NCBI GenBank assembly: GCA_942486035.1 | Contig: CALNXK010000575.1 | Span: 2,501 to 66,500, forward strand | From: Porites lobata | Lineage: Eukaryota; Cnidaria; Anthozoa; Scleractinia; Poritidae | DNA length: 64,000 nt | Reading direction: 5' to 3' | Part shown: positions 10,401-19,686 of the stretch, piece by piece | Layout: the number at the start of each line of letters is the position of its first letter | How positions within the stretch are numbered: the first letter of the stretch is position 1 | Notes under the pieces: model-generated | Told to the model about the DNA's origin: nothing | The model's input: only the letters and a program-made list of their open reading frames with translations | Databases searched by the model: none | Position numbers and translations under genes: made by a program

Positions 10401-10720
10401 AGGTTGTTATATGCAGCTCCCTCAGAATTTTTGTTTCGAGTCTTTTCTGCGATACTTAGACTCAGCTGATAAAACTCGATTGCTTTCTGCAAATCACTGA
10501 GTTTGTGATAGATCTGGCCAAGGATGTTACATACATCTCCTTCATGATCTTTATTTCCGATCTCTCTGGCTTCCTTTAATACCAACTCGAAGTAATATCG
10601 GGCTGTTTTATAATCACCGCGTTCGAAAGCTTTATCTCCAAGGTGAGTATTGCACAAGTAATCCTTTACGTGGGAAGTGCTGTCGGGTTGCTCATGTTTA
10701 CTTTTACCTCCACCGCATGA
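7460..10720 (-). CDS. TPR repeat protein with C-terminal CHAT (caspase-like) domain
   Basis: This is a single long 3' exon. The minus-strand acceptor (CTGTTTTTAG) ends at 10721, and the frame opens with SCGGGKSKHEQPDSTSHVKD and runs to TGA at 7460. The first exon with the start ATG is not located. About 14-15 TPR units of 40 residues (core AYNNLGAAYHDLGDLQKAIE) fill roughly the first 600 residues. A helical linker follows. The last ~300 residues form a CHAT domain with LVPSLRSLRLL, GNPWV and PLPGAEKEV. The catalytic pair is the His in HIAAHG (about residue 923 counting from 10657) and the second Cys in VLSCCFSARG (about 970), with GARSVIASLW after it. Both dyad residues are present, so it may be an active cysteine protease. 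TPR-CHAT proteins resembling TTC28 are numerous in corals; their substrates are unknown to me. The frame is open throughout despite highly repetitive DNA. Confidence 0.88.
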   Translation of the reverse strand, partial: SCGGGKSKHEQPDSTSHVKDYLCNTHLGDKAFERGDYKTARYYFELVLKEAREIGNKDHEGDVCNILGQIYHKLSDLQKAIEFYQLSLSIAEKTRNKNSEGAAYNNLGAAYRDLGDLQKAIEFYKLSLSIAEKTGNKHSKGTAYNNLGAAYRDLGDLQKAIEFYKLSLSIAEKTRKKNSEGATYNNLGAAYYDLGDLQKAIEFSQLSLSIAEKTGNKDSEGAAYNNLGRAYGDLGDLQKAIEFYKLSLSIAEKTGNKHSEGAAYNNLGAAYHDLGDLQKAIEFSQLSLSIAEKTGNKNSEGTAYNNLGSAYHDLGDLQKAIEFYKLSLSIAEKTGNKDSEGTAYNNLGLVYHDLGDLQKAIEFYKLSLNIAEKTGNNNSQGAAYENLGGAYKGLGDLQKAIEFFQLSLSIAEKTGNKDSEGTAYNNLGAAYHDLGDLQKAIEFSQLSLSIAEKTGNKNSEGTAYNNLSTAYLDLGDLQKAIEFYKLSLSIAEKTGNKNSEGTAYSNLGSAYHYLGDLQKAMEFTQLSLSIAEKTGNKNSEGTAYNNLGGVYHDLGDLQKAIEFYKLSLSIAKKTGNKNLEGRAYNNVGAAYHDLGDLQKAIEFTQLSLSIVKKTENKDSKETVYGSLAYRCFSFGDVIKAEECAKSSIKLVEEMRHLLPGKDEWKINLRNKQDRSYTLLRRLQSQQGRTLEALFTAEAGRAQALMDLMESRYCVRESIRPSSEQQMELIMTISGLVSSPTIFVAEDEKLVSLWLLLKGQQCHFIQKEISVDLKSLIQETYQKIGVKDRSRDEPKDERERESVALKTLHDVVIAPFSHLIKGDELIIVPDRSSFLIPYVALVDQNSRYLSETMRIRLVPSLRSLRLLAECPEDRHSTSGALLVGNPWVETVRIKGSKFQPLPGAEKEVQMIGQILNIEPLIGRNATKEQVLSRLNSVSLVHIAAHGCAENGEIILSPNLADAKKPKEEDFRLTMRDVLDAQLRAKLVVLSCCFSARGEIKAEGVVGIARAFLGAGARSVIASLWALSDEETLEFMRHFYQHLVAGQSASKSLHHAMECMRETQKLKAVKYWAPFVLIGEDVTMKFGQ
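8860..10560. repeat. 120-bp tandem repeat array encoding the TPR units
   Basis: About 14 direct copies of a 120-bp unit, with exact period and no indels. Much of each unit (around TCTTTTCTGCGATACTTAGA and GCTTTCTGCAAATCACCGAG) is nearly identical at DNA level, including synonymous positions. Variation is concentrated in the codons around YYDLG/YHDLG and in FYKLS versus FSQLS or FTQLS. The pattern suggests recent expansion or gene conversion. Confidence 0.95.
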
Positions 10721-12459
10721 CTAAAAACAGCAAAAATAAGAGTGTTTTATCCTGTGTAAAATCAGTTATATCTCTGTCCTTTAAAAAGCTGTTAAAATAA
10801 TGTCCTTAACCTGAAAATCCTCCTAATATCTTGTTATACTTTTATTTTAAATATTGATACTCCTGTAGGTTGTTTTGGAAAATGGCAAACGCCCATTTAT
10901 TTGCAAGACTACCGTACAGTGTCTTTCTATGCAAAGACTAACCTAAACTGCAGCTACTAGCTCTGAAGAAATAAGAAGGTCGTCCAAGATTTTACATGTC
11001 ATACTTACGTTCATAACTAATCTACAGCTCTTCGAGGGAACAGTATAATTATTTGAGATAAAATTTCAGGAAAATACTTTGTACGCGTTGGCTATTGTTG
11101 CCAACAAAATGGATTAAAGAAGAAGCGAAGAAATTAGCTTCATTATCTATTTTATTTGTTTTGCAAGGAGGTAAATTTTTAACTCAGTGGTTATCTGAGT
11201 AGGTAAGCATGAAATTCGTGTTTCAAAAAAGGCATTACACGTGCCGCCTAAGAAATAGGAGTAAATACAAGAATAAATTTCGATCTTGTTCCTTTGCTTT
11301 TTCCTTTGCGTCCTAGATTTCTCTTTGAATCATTCTCTATCTAAACAATCCCTAACTCTTTGCAAAAATCAAATTACGAATGGTGTAATGAAAAACTGGT
11401 CTTCTTTTACTCAAATATTTAATTCTCATCGGCAAAAACCTTCTGTACTCTAACGCATTGCATGGTGTTAAAATCACGGTTTTATGATTTTCTACCTGGC
11501 TAGCTCTTTAATTAGGAGAAGATAGAAGTAGAAAAATATATAGACATCAGAGAAGTGCTCTAAATTAATCAACTATAGCTAGTTACGTTTGGTGTGTGCA
11601 AGGGTGTATGATTTTGTGTGTGTGTGTGTGTAAGTGTAAACGCTTGTTTACGGAGGATGTACAGGGACCGCGGAACGTATTTTGGATTGGTGGGGCTGAA
11701 CGAGCGTCGAACGCGCGAGTATATCTAAGGGGGTCCGGGGGTATGTTCCCCGGGAAAATTTTGAAATTTAGAGCCCGTAAAATCACCAGAAACGCGTATA
11801 TCAAACCGGGGAAAATGTTGTTAAATTTTAATCACCATTTTCATTGTTTTCTACACAAAAACGTAAATTTAAACTTAATTAAAATATATGGCGTCCATTT
11901 AATGTGACAAAAAATTCAAATAATATTAAGGCCAATCCTTAGATTTATATTCTGTTACCATTTAAACTGGATTTCACCAAACAGAATTAACAAAATACCA
12001 AGAAAAAGAAATAAGCCTTAAAGGTTTCGCATTGGCCCTTGTCGGGTCTATCATATGTTAGTCCAGTTAGCTGGCTATATGAAGGACCGGAGGCCGATCA
12101 GCGTCAGTATATAAATGTTCCAAAGTTACGTTTGCGGTTATCATTTCGACTGACAAATTCTTTAGCCACATCAGCAAGTCACACAGCGTCAGTTTTTGTG
12201 TTATGAGTAATTAAGATTGCACCACTCTTAAATCTGTGCTGGGTCATCTTAGCTCGCAGCCAGGTTTTGACTCTGCGCGCCACAGAAAACTAAAGTGATC
12301 TTTCGCCCGTTGCTGTAGCGGCTGGATTTGGCAGATTTGTACAACCGCAACAATGATGGCACGCTCAAGCAAGGCTCTTCTGCCTCTTCACTTCATTTAC
12401 TGTAATATATCTGAAAAACTTTCAATTTGTTTGCCCTTCATCAGAACCTTGAATATCTC
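10721..12459. other. upstream region or intron of the TPR-CHAT gene
   Basis: Mostly A+T-rich. It should hold the missing first exon of the minus-strand TPR-CHAT gene, but no start exon could be assigned. It contains a (GT)n tract at about 11614-11632 and, at about 11650-11790, a dispersed repeat recognisable by GGGGGTCCGGGGGTATGTTC. Confidence 0.4.
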
Positions 12460-12660
12460 CTACAGGGGAAGAAGATAATAGTACTTGATGTCTTCTGCAT
12501 AATTTAACTTAATTTGAGAAGAAAAATTGTCGTCATTAAGAAAGTTAACAAGAACACTTTCCAAGTTCTTATGCGCTTTAAAATTCGGCTGATCAAAACG
12601 TTCGTCAATAGCAGAACCAACATTTCGTTGATCTACCCAGGATGCAACGGGGAGCGCCAT
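12460..12660 (-). CDS. small ORF, unrecognised
   Basis: The minus-strand ATG at 12660 sits in a good animal start context (AAAGATGGCGC) and opens 66 codons: MALPVASWVDQRNVGSAIDE, then a hydrophilic stretch with FLNDDNFSSQIKLNYAEDIK, ending YYYLLPL. No domain or family is recognised. It could be a genuine short protein, a first exon, or a chance frame. Confidence 0.25.
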   Translation of the reverse strand: MALPVASWVDQRNVGSAIDERFDQPNFKAHKNLESVLVNFLNDDNFSSQIKLNYAEDIKYYYLLPL

Positions 12661-13199
12661 CTTTTTCCGTATCGCAGATTGCTTATCCACGGATGGAAAC
12701 GAAACTTTGGTCGCTTACATCTTATCGTCTAGACTTACATTAAAAAAAAATAGTTGAAGCTTACAGACACGTTGAATAATCGACACACTATGAGAATAGC
12801 GTTCAGAGTTAGAAATGGATCAGAGGAAATTGGACAGCAGTTCGCAAAGGATCATGGGGCGAATTATCAAGTAGCTCAGTTACAACGAAACCGTCGAGCT
12901 AGAAGGATCTCCGTGATGTACGCTTAGAATTCCTAATATTTTCGCTTAAAAAATGTTTATCCTATCAAAGATTTTCTAAATTTCTCACCGCCAAGTGGTT
13001 GAGATGCTTTTAAAACATGTTATTTGTTAGCCGGCTAGTGGCTTGCAAACGAAGCGCGCTGTGTCAACTATGTGCAATTTTGGGTTAACAATGACGAGAG
13101 ACTTTCGCGTCTTTTATGGTCTTTTTTATTGTTTAAGGTAAAGTGCCTCTATTATTCGAGAGGCAGATCATCGACCGCGAAATTTAAATCTTCGTAAGC

Positions 13200-13350
13200 C
13201 ACCGTAGCCTGCGTAGCAAGCGTTTCTGTGCGGTTTAGGAGCAAAGAACGAGGAACGAGAGTCAAAGATCGCGCGAAAAATGGTGCAAGTAAAAGAGCGG
13301 GGAGGGGGTGGGGAAGAAAGGAAGAAAACGCTTGCAGACAAACCCCAGGA
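13200..13350. repeat. diverged copy of the TAGCCTGCGTGGCAGGCG family
   Basis: GTAGCCTGCGTAGCAAGCGTTT begins the copy and AAAACGCTTGCAGAC ends it, with a G-rich centre (GGGGAGGGGGTGGGG). The same arrangement recurs at 53106-53185, 53806-53945, 54475-54500, 54917-55026 and 55315-55425. Confidence 0.7.
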
Positions 13351-13405
13351 TTTTGAAAACCGCCCACTTGGCCTGTCATGCCTGAGTTCGCGCACCGACA
13401 TCTGA

Positions 13406-13827
13406 CACAGGGTCCAGAGGAGATGTGTTTGTCATTAGAACATCAAAACCCGTCGAAAACCTCTGAAAAAATGGGTTATTTTGATCGTGTTACAGTTTCG
13501 TTACACATTCTATAGACCGCAAACCAAGAGACTGAGGGCTTGCAAGATCGGTCGGCACTTCGTGCCTCGGTCGCCCTTCGGTCACTCTTCGGACGACGTG
13601 CCGTGCGCCAGCGAGGATATGGCTTGCGGTTATTGATTTTCAAAATGGCGAACAACAAAGTCTATCTGGGTCCGATAAGAAGCAAAGAAATCGTTTACAG
13701 TAGATTCATAAAGATTCCATTAATTTGGGCTAATTAATCGTGCCAAGCGACAGATATAGACATTTTTTGAAGTGAGACTTTAAATAAGTAATTCATTTAT
13801 TCACACGAAACTCCTCTGGACCCTGTG
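13406..13827. mobile_element. hAT-like MITE with CAGGGTCCAGAGGAG termini
   Basis: CACAGGGTCCAGAGGAG at the left end has its exact reverse complement at 13811-13827, bounding 422 bp. CAGGG...CCCTG ends are typical of hAT elements, but the flanking 8-mers do not match, so no target duplication supports the class. The interior includes a short plus-strand frame starting ATGGCGAACAAC near 13645 that is probably not a gene. Confidence 0.55.
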
Positions 13828-14044
13828 CATTTGATGCTGTCACCAGCTGTCATAATTGACCAATAAAATGTTTGCCCTTCCGTGGAGCGGAAATGAGCTT
13901 TAGAGGACGCGTTTGTGAAACCAAATTGGCAACTGATGAAGGCAACTGATGAAGTTCGCGTGGAGAACCAATCAGCAATTTTGACTGAGTCCCAATGCAG
14001 TTCTCCATAGTTGATGTAGCTTCAGTTTAAGGTTCAATCAAGAG

Positions 14045-14215
14045 ACTATAAAGGGGACAGAGAGGGCATCCCCCTTATACACCCTATTCCATAGGTAATT
14101 CGTCTCGAGTTATTTTTAGAATCGGGATAAAGTTACCTCGCGCGAGGCGTGGATGTTTCGTGGAGGTTTCGCATGACCAAACGCCGTGCAAAACATGTCG
14201 GGCGTTTCACACCAA
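14045..14215. mobile_element. single-ended copy of the 846-bp element
   Basis: This matches the terminal ~170 bp of the element at 5859-6704 in reverse orientation: TATAAAGGGGACAGAGAGGG, the CACCCTATTCCATAGG block, CTCGAGTTATTTTTAGAATC, and GCCGTGCAAAACATGTCGGG. The similarity stops after GTCGGGCG, so the copy is truncated. Confidence 0.85.
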
Positions 14216-16140
14216 TGCCTACTCTCATTTTAAAATTGTGATAACGATAAGATACTTGTTTATGAGTACCATATTACTAAATCAAGTCAGTAATAGACGC
14301 CGGTTTAAAAAACTGAGAGATTTGAACTGTATACATATTGAAATGGTTCAGTTTTTAGACCCATAAAATGACAATTAACTACTATGTGAGTGTTTCATTC
14401 TCCTTTTCTCTCAGCAGTAAAAAGCTATGAATACTGTATATAGACAGTTATGAATTTTCTCCCCTCCCCTCCGCAAAAAAAACAGAGTAATTCATTAAAC
14501 CCCAATTACTAATGAGCAACCTCCCTCCCTGACTGGCCACCAGTTCAGAAGAACTAAACCAGAGAATGCCCAGAGAACTAAAAGAGGAAATACCGTTAAT
14601 TAAAGTTTCTCGTCTCTATCTCGTGTCCGGTAATTTGATCCACGTTTTTGGGTCCCATACGTTTCGTATCAATATTCAAACCTCGTCGTGTGTGTGAAAT
14701 TTTGGAACCTCTTTGTTGGATGATTAGTGTGTTAATTAACAATTATCAAATGAGGCTGAAAATGATTTGAAGGGTGTTAGCCGAGGAGAACCGTCTTCAG
14801 TTTTCTCAGTTGCCTGTTTCTAGACAATTTCAGGATATAGAGGGATGTCCAGTTCTGCAGATCATGAGTTCTGCAGATATTCTCCATTCTTGCTATGATT
14901 TTAGGCAATAGTTCAGCTATTTTCTCTTTGCGAAAGGTGGAAAATGTTCCGTCGTTTTGTAATTCTCCAACAAAACAGCGCAATCTCGATCAAAGGCTTC
15001 CCAGTTTTCAGTCTATTTTCTAGCAATTAGGCTGTAGTACTCCTTCCAAATTTGGTCAACGCCAGCTGGTTATGAAGAACAAGCCGCGGGAATTGAGCCA
15101 ATCAGAAAAGAAGAAACTTTTTGAATAAACAATAATTGAATATAATGCCTGATTTTCATTGGTTGTTTGTTTAGCAACCATTTTATGAACTTAGTACAGG
15201 GTAATTTGAACGTAACGCGAACTGTTAGTAAAATTGCTTTAAAGGCGGAGCCCTTAGTTGACGGATTGTGGTACCGATCGCATCTCGGCTTTTATTAGAG
15301 TCAACTTGCAATATCAGTGTAGCATGAAAAGCTATTTTCATCGCTAAATCAAAGCGAAATGCTTATTATAGAAACAAACCAAGATACCTCGTTGTCCATG
15401 TCTGTTGCCAGCTTTCTGAGCCCCATCAAAGTGGTGTTTTCCGTTTCGATCTTTTGACATTGTTAAGGTATGAAGTTTCATTATAAATTAAGTATTTCTT
15501 ATGTTTGTTCTAACTGAATATCAACTAGTGGACCTGTTCAGTGAGTTCCTATGAATTAAAGTCAAGGCTGATCAGACAGCGTAGGATGGGAGATTTATTT
15601 TCCCAATATTTCGGTTAAACAAAACTAACCCTCATGAGGGGCTAAAAAGGCTGAGTAAGTTGTTCATCATAAGTAACTTGAAATTTTCCCCAGTATCTGT
15701 AAGAAGAATGCTAATTTTAGACGCATTTCTAGCTGTTTCAAACCGCCTAAATATCACATTTCAGCTGACATTTTCCCTGTGAACATGGGCCTGCATGCAC
15801 ATCCGATTCTCTCACGTCTTACTGTTAAGAAAGAACTGGATGGAGAGGAAAATTGGAAACGACGAGGGATCTATTGATTTACTGGGGGAGGAGAAAATTG
15901 TGCGTACCTTCGGAACTTATCCTGGCTACTTCCTTTATAAAAAGGAGCTGGAGGTGATACCATGTACAATCAGAATGTAATTAATTACAGGATCAGGTCT
16001 AACCTGTCTCATCCTGACTTTGACATTATGTGTGACTAACAAAAACCCAAAGTCAAGCCATTTCTTCTTTCTTCTGTCACTGAAATGGCCTCAACAGTAT
16101 CCCAGCTTTCTTTAGTTTCCAAGGCATCAAATAAGTTTAC
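14216..16140. other. non-coding spacer
   Basis: No gene is convincing. A minus-strand frame at 14777-14983 (GTFSTFRKEKIAELLPKI and onwards) has protein-like composition, but no splice context or recognised family. The rest is A+T-rich unique-looking sequence. Confidence 0.4.
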
Positions 16141-16149
16141 TTATAGCTA

Positions 16150-16520
16150 CAGTCTCTAATTCTCTCAATACTTTACTTTGAGAGCTCTTGTCGACATATC
16201 AACGGCATTTGGCACCTTAGATATCGAGAAATGATTTAACAAACACCATTCTGTTTATCAAGCTGAAAAGGGTATTCGAACTTAAACCTCTTCAGAAACA
16301 GAAAATTTAATAAAGCAAAGATTACAGCGATAACCAGCGTCAAATCTGGAAGAACTTGTGTACGTTTCGGGGCGCCTCAGAGCTCTATCTTCGGATCCCT
16401 GATATTCCTATTATTTATCAATGACTTGCCACATTGTAACTAACTATCCCTTTCTAGAAATTTTGAACTCCAATGACACTAACCTTGCCTAGGCGTCTAG
16501 AAACCCTAAAGAGTTGTTCT
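16150..16520 (+). pseudogene. decayed LINE reverse transcriptase fragment
   Basis: Palm motif A-like ALVDISTAFGTLDI (near 16180) is followed by NRKFNKAKITAITSVKSG and motif B-like GAPQSSIFGSLIFLLFINDL (near 16365-16430), then a stop. The motif order and spacing are those of a CR1/L2-type reverse transcriptase, with frame changes and stops throughout. The YADD motif is not recovered cleanly. Confidence 0.65.
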
Positions 16521-18733
16521 CATCCCTAATTCATAACCTAAGCTAGCAATGTGCAACAATGGCTCAATTCACATCGGCACCCACGCCAAACAACGTAGTA
16601 AGCAGTACCTTTATTTTCATATTTAAGAGATCAACAATAAAGCCACAATAGTGGCAAGATATGAAATCCGACGAAGGACTTTTGGAAAGTCTAGAATCGC
16701 CCTGAAACGACCGAAGATGCTAACAACACACCACAAATAATACACTACCTTGAACGAGGCAAGGTAAAACGTTTTGACGTATTATTTTTTTATTGCCATT
16801 TTTGACCCCTTAATAACGACGATCGCTAAAATCCCCATACAAACCCGCTTGTAACAGTTCTGTTACGCAACAACTATTCTCGCTCGTGAGCTTGGGGTAC
16901 CTGTACTAGCTGGCTGTTAAAAAATTTTTATACTGTAAAAAAGTAAGTCATGATATTTCTCTACTGTACGTTTAGTATAGAAACCTTAAGGTATACTTGT
17001 AAAGGCATAATTAATTTTAAATTTCACTACGTATAATCCATTTATTACTTAGCCATAGTGCACGGCTCCCTGGGGAAGGACGAAGCCATGGATAAATAAG
17101 TTGTTGTTGTTGTCGTTGTGTGTAAATTATGTTTACAATACGAGGAGTATTAAAAACTTTACCTTTTAGGATACCAGTGGCAATTAATTTTAGTTCACTC
17201 AATACGGTGTTGAAACCATTCATAAAACTCCCTGAGACTAAAAATACGTGAATTGAAGAACTGGCAGAACCTCTCGTAGCTCAGGGATGGAAACGTGGAA
17301 GAGAAATAGGGTAGATCGTGTAACTGGTGAGACTGGGTTTTCACACAGGCTCTAATATTGGAAGCTGAGACATACTCCATGTCCTTTTGGTTGGAGTAAA
17401 TTCGAACCTAGTCCCCTGGATCTTCTTTCTCTCTTATAGGTTTCAAAGAGGGCTTGTAATCACATTTTATTTGTAATGTAATTTGTTTTTGCTCGGAACG
17501 GGAGACATGTTTCAAAGACGTTTTGTAATCATACTCTACGTGGAACTTTAATCATAACTGACACAGTACGGAGTATAACAAGTAGCAAAGGTAAACTATC
17601 TTTTGATCATGATGCAGGAATGCAATGAACAAAAGGATACTGCTAATCCTCTATCACACCACGTGATCGCCAGCTTAAACAGATTCAATCTCGTTAAAGC
17701 TTTCGCTCCTGAATTAGTGAAAATAGTGTAAATCAGTAAACCTAGAATATTCAGCGACACAAGCCTGCTCCCTTTCTTCCATTCTATCGAAACAGCGCTT
17801 GGCGGGATAAACAGAAAATTATAACTGAAATGTTAAACATAGAAAACTTGATCATGACCGCCACTGTCATAATCAGCCAACATCGCAAAAGGACAATGAA
17901 GGGTGATTGCTGATTTCCAGTTGATCAAGTCAGTTCTGTTTTCGTAGTCTCGAGAGTCCTGTGATAGAAATGATGTGACTTTGTGAATTCAGTTATTGAT
18001 CCTAATTCTAAGCTTCAATTTCATTCTTGCATAGTTTCCAAAAGTTTGAAAAAATTAAGGTAAATGATCAAAGAACGCCGGTTACGGTTTTGAGTTAGAA
18101 TGTGGTTAAATTCAAACGCTTTCAGGACGTCGTAAACTCTGTTTGTTTCTTAAGGAAAAAGTACTAAACCTTTGGAATTACCTGCTATTATTGGTTTCAC
18201 TGACAGTGGTCGCATGTCCGTGGCTTCTCTTGCGTCCTCCAGTGAATTAATGTAATTTCCTAGGAATGTTGAAAAACAAAAGCCAAAATGTCACACACAG
18301 CAAACGCAGCGAGCCAATCAGAATTCAAAGCACGTACGATAAACAAAAGGTGGCAAGTACAAGATGACCTTGTTAAAGCAAGTCCAAAACAGAATGTAGT
18401 GAATCAGGAGCCCATACGGGTCATAGGTTCCTGAGTGAATTAATAAAATAATGCGTAATGCTTTTTATCAGTGCGATATTACATTTTAAAAAAATTCAAG
18501 ATGAAAAATCATTTACACTGGAAAAAGAAAACTTCTTTCGCGAGTAGTTCACTTAACTGTGTCAGCTAATGCATGCATGGCAGGCATGCGACGAGGGAGG
18601 GGATGGGCGGGAGAATAAAGGAGCGTGGCAACATGATGGAAGGCAACGCCCGCAAGAACGTTATTGTTTGACCCGTTTGTCTGAACCTTTTTATACTTAG
18701 ATTCTGAAAGTTAAAACCCTGAATTGTTCATTA
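16521..18733. other. non-coding spacer
   Basis: No supported exon. A short GTT microsatellite lies at about 17099-17118. The downstream exons expected for the minus-strand TPR gene at 18874-19564 were not found here. Confidence 0.4.
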
Positions 18734-18873
18734 TTAAGTATATAATCGAGAGCCGTAGCTAGCGAGGGGGCAAGGGGGAGGGCAGCTCCCCCCCGGACCT
18801 GTTGAGCCAGACACATCAAGTCTGTGGATGGATTTAGTTTCTTTAGACTCAGTTATTTTGGTTATAGTCTCAC

Positions 18874-19564
18874 CAAAACGAAGGTTTGCATATGCTCTGT
18901 TGCTGTACAGCTTAGCCTTCAGATCCTGGTCCTTGCAGTTTACTTTTATTCCCTCAGTATAAAAGTAAATGGCGTTGCTGTAATCTTCCTTCAAGTACGC
19001 TTCATTACCTTTAGTCTTGTAAACTTCTGCTTTAGCTGACAACGAAGCAGATTGAAATGTCGTTAAACCTGAGCGCTATTTCTTTGGGTGTTAATAGTTA
19101 CCTTATGAATAGCGTAAACCATGACATTAGTCATAGAAATAGGATGTTCAATGAAATGAAATTTAAAAAAAAGAAAAAGGAAGAGAATGAAAGTGTTCAG
19201 GACAGAATATGGCTGCTGATCTCCCATCTAGTTACCAACCCCTCCCGTCAGGGTTTGATTTGGGTAGCGCTGTCAATACAAAGGTTTGCAAAGTTTTGTT
19301 TGACACTTATTTCTAGAAAGCAAGATTATTTCCTACTAGGTTTTGTCAGTGAAGATGGTCACTACGTAGTAACAGTGATATGAGACTAAATTTTCTGTTT
19401 AACACGCCAAAAAGGGAGTCGTACATGATTTTGGTGATCAACTAATAACAGTGGTGAATGTCTTTACCTTTCAATGTGTCGTCATCAAAGTCCAATGAAC
19501 TAAGTGCCGCAACATAAGTCTCACTTGCTGCTCCGATTCCACTTTGCGTCATGTTTGCAATGAT
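18874..19564 (-). CDS. TPR co-chaperone-like gene, 5' exons only
   Basis: Two minus-strand exons splice in phase: 19564-19468 (a start ATG is available at 19552, MTQSGIGAASETYVAALSSL; donor AAAG/GTAAAG) and 19035-18874 (acceptor GTCAG, donor TTTTG/GTGAGA). The product begins with an acidic leader (DFDDDTLK). It then enters a TPR: KAEVYKTKGNEAYLKEDYSN, AIYFYTEGIKVN, and KLYSNRAYANLRFG at the break. The pattern 'K..GNE.Y...Y..AI..YTE.I......LYSNRA..' is that of Hsp90/Hsp70-binding clamp TPRs (STIP1, TTC4, TOMM34 types). Which family is not decided. The next exons, expected below 18874, were not found, so the gene is partial as seen here. Confidence 0.6.
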
Positions 19565-19686
19565 CTGGTGAAAAACCAAAATGGAACAACGCTATCAATT
19601 GATGAAATTCTGTCGCCCTGTATTAGCATGGGTGACTATCGCTCAATTTGCCATGCGTGGTTCTTTCCACTTAATGATAAAAAAAT

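Noticed and set aside
8860..10560. Regular repeats resembling a CRISPR array
   Set aside because: The repeats are 120 bp, contiguous and coding for TPR motifs; there are no unique spacers.
13540..13737. 65-codon frame with MANNKVYLGP
   Set aside because: It lies wholly inside a hAT-like MITE, with no splice context and no known family.
14777..14983. 68-codon minus-strand frame
   Set aside because: The composition is protein-like, but there is no start, splice support or recognised domain; left as unassigned in the spacer.
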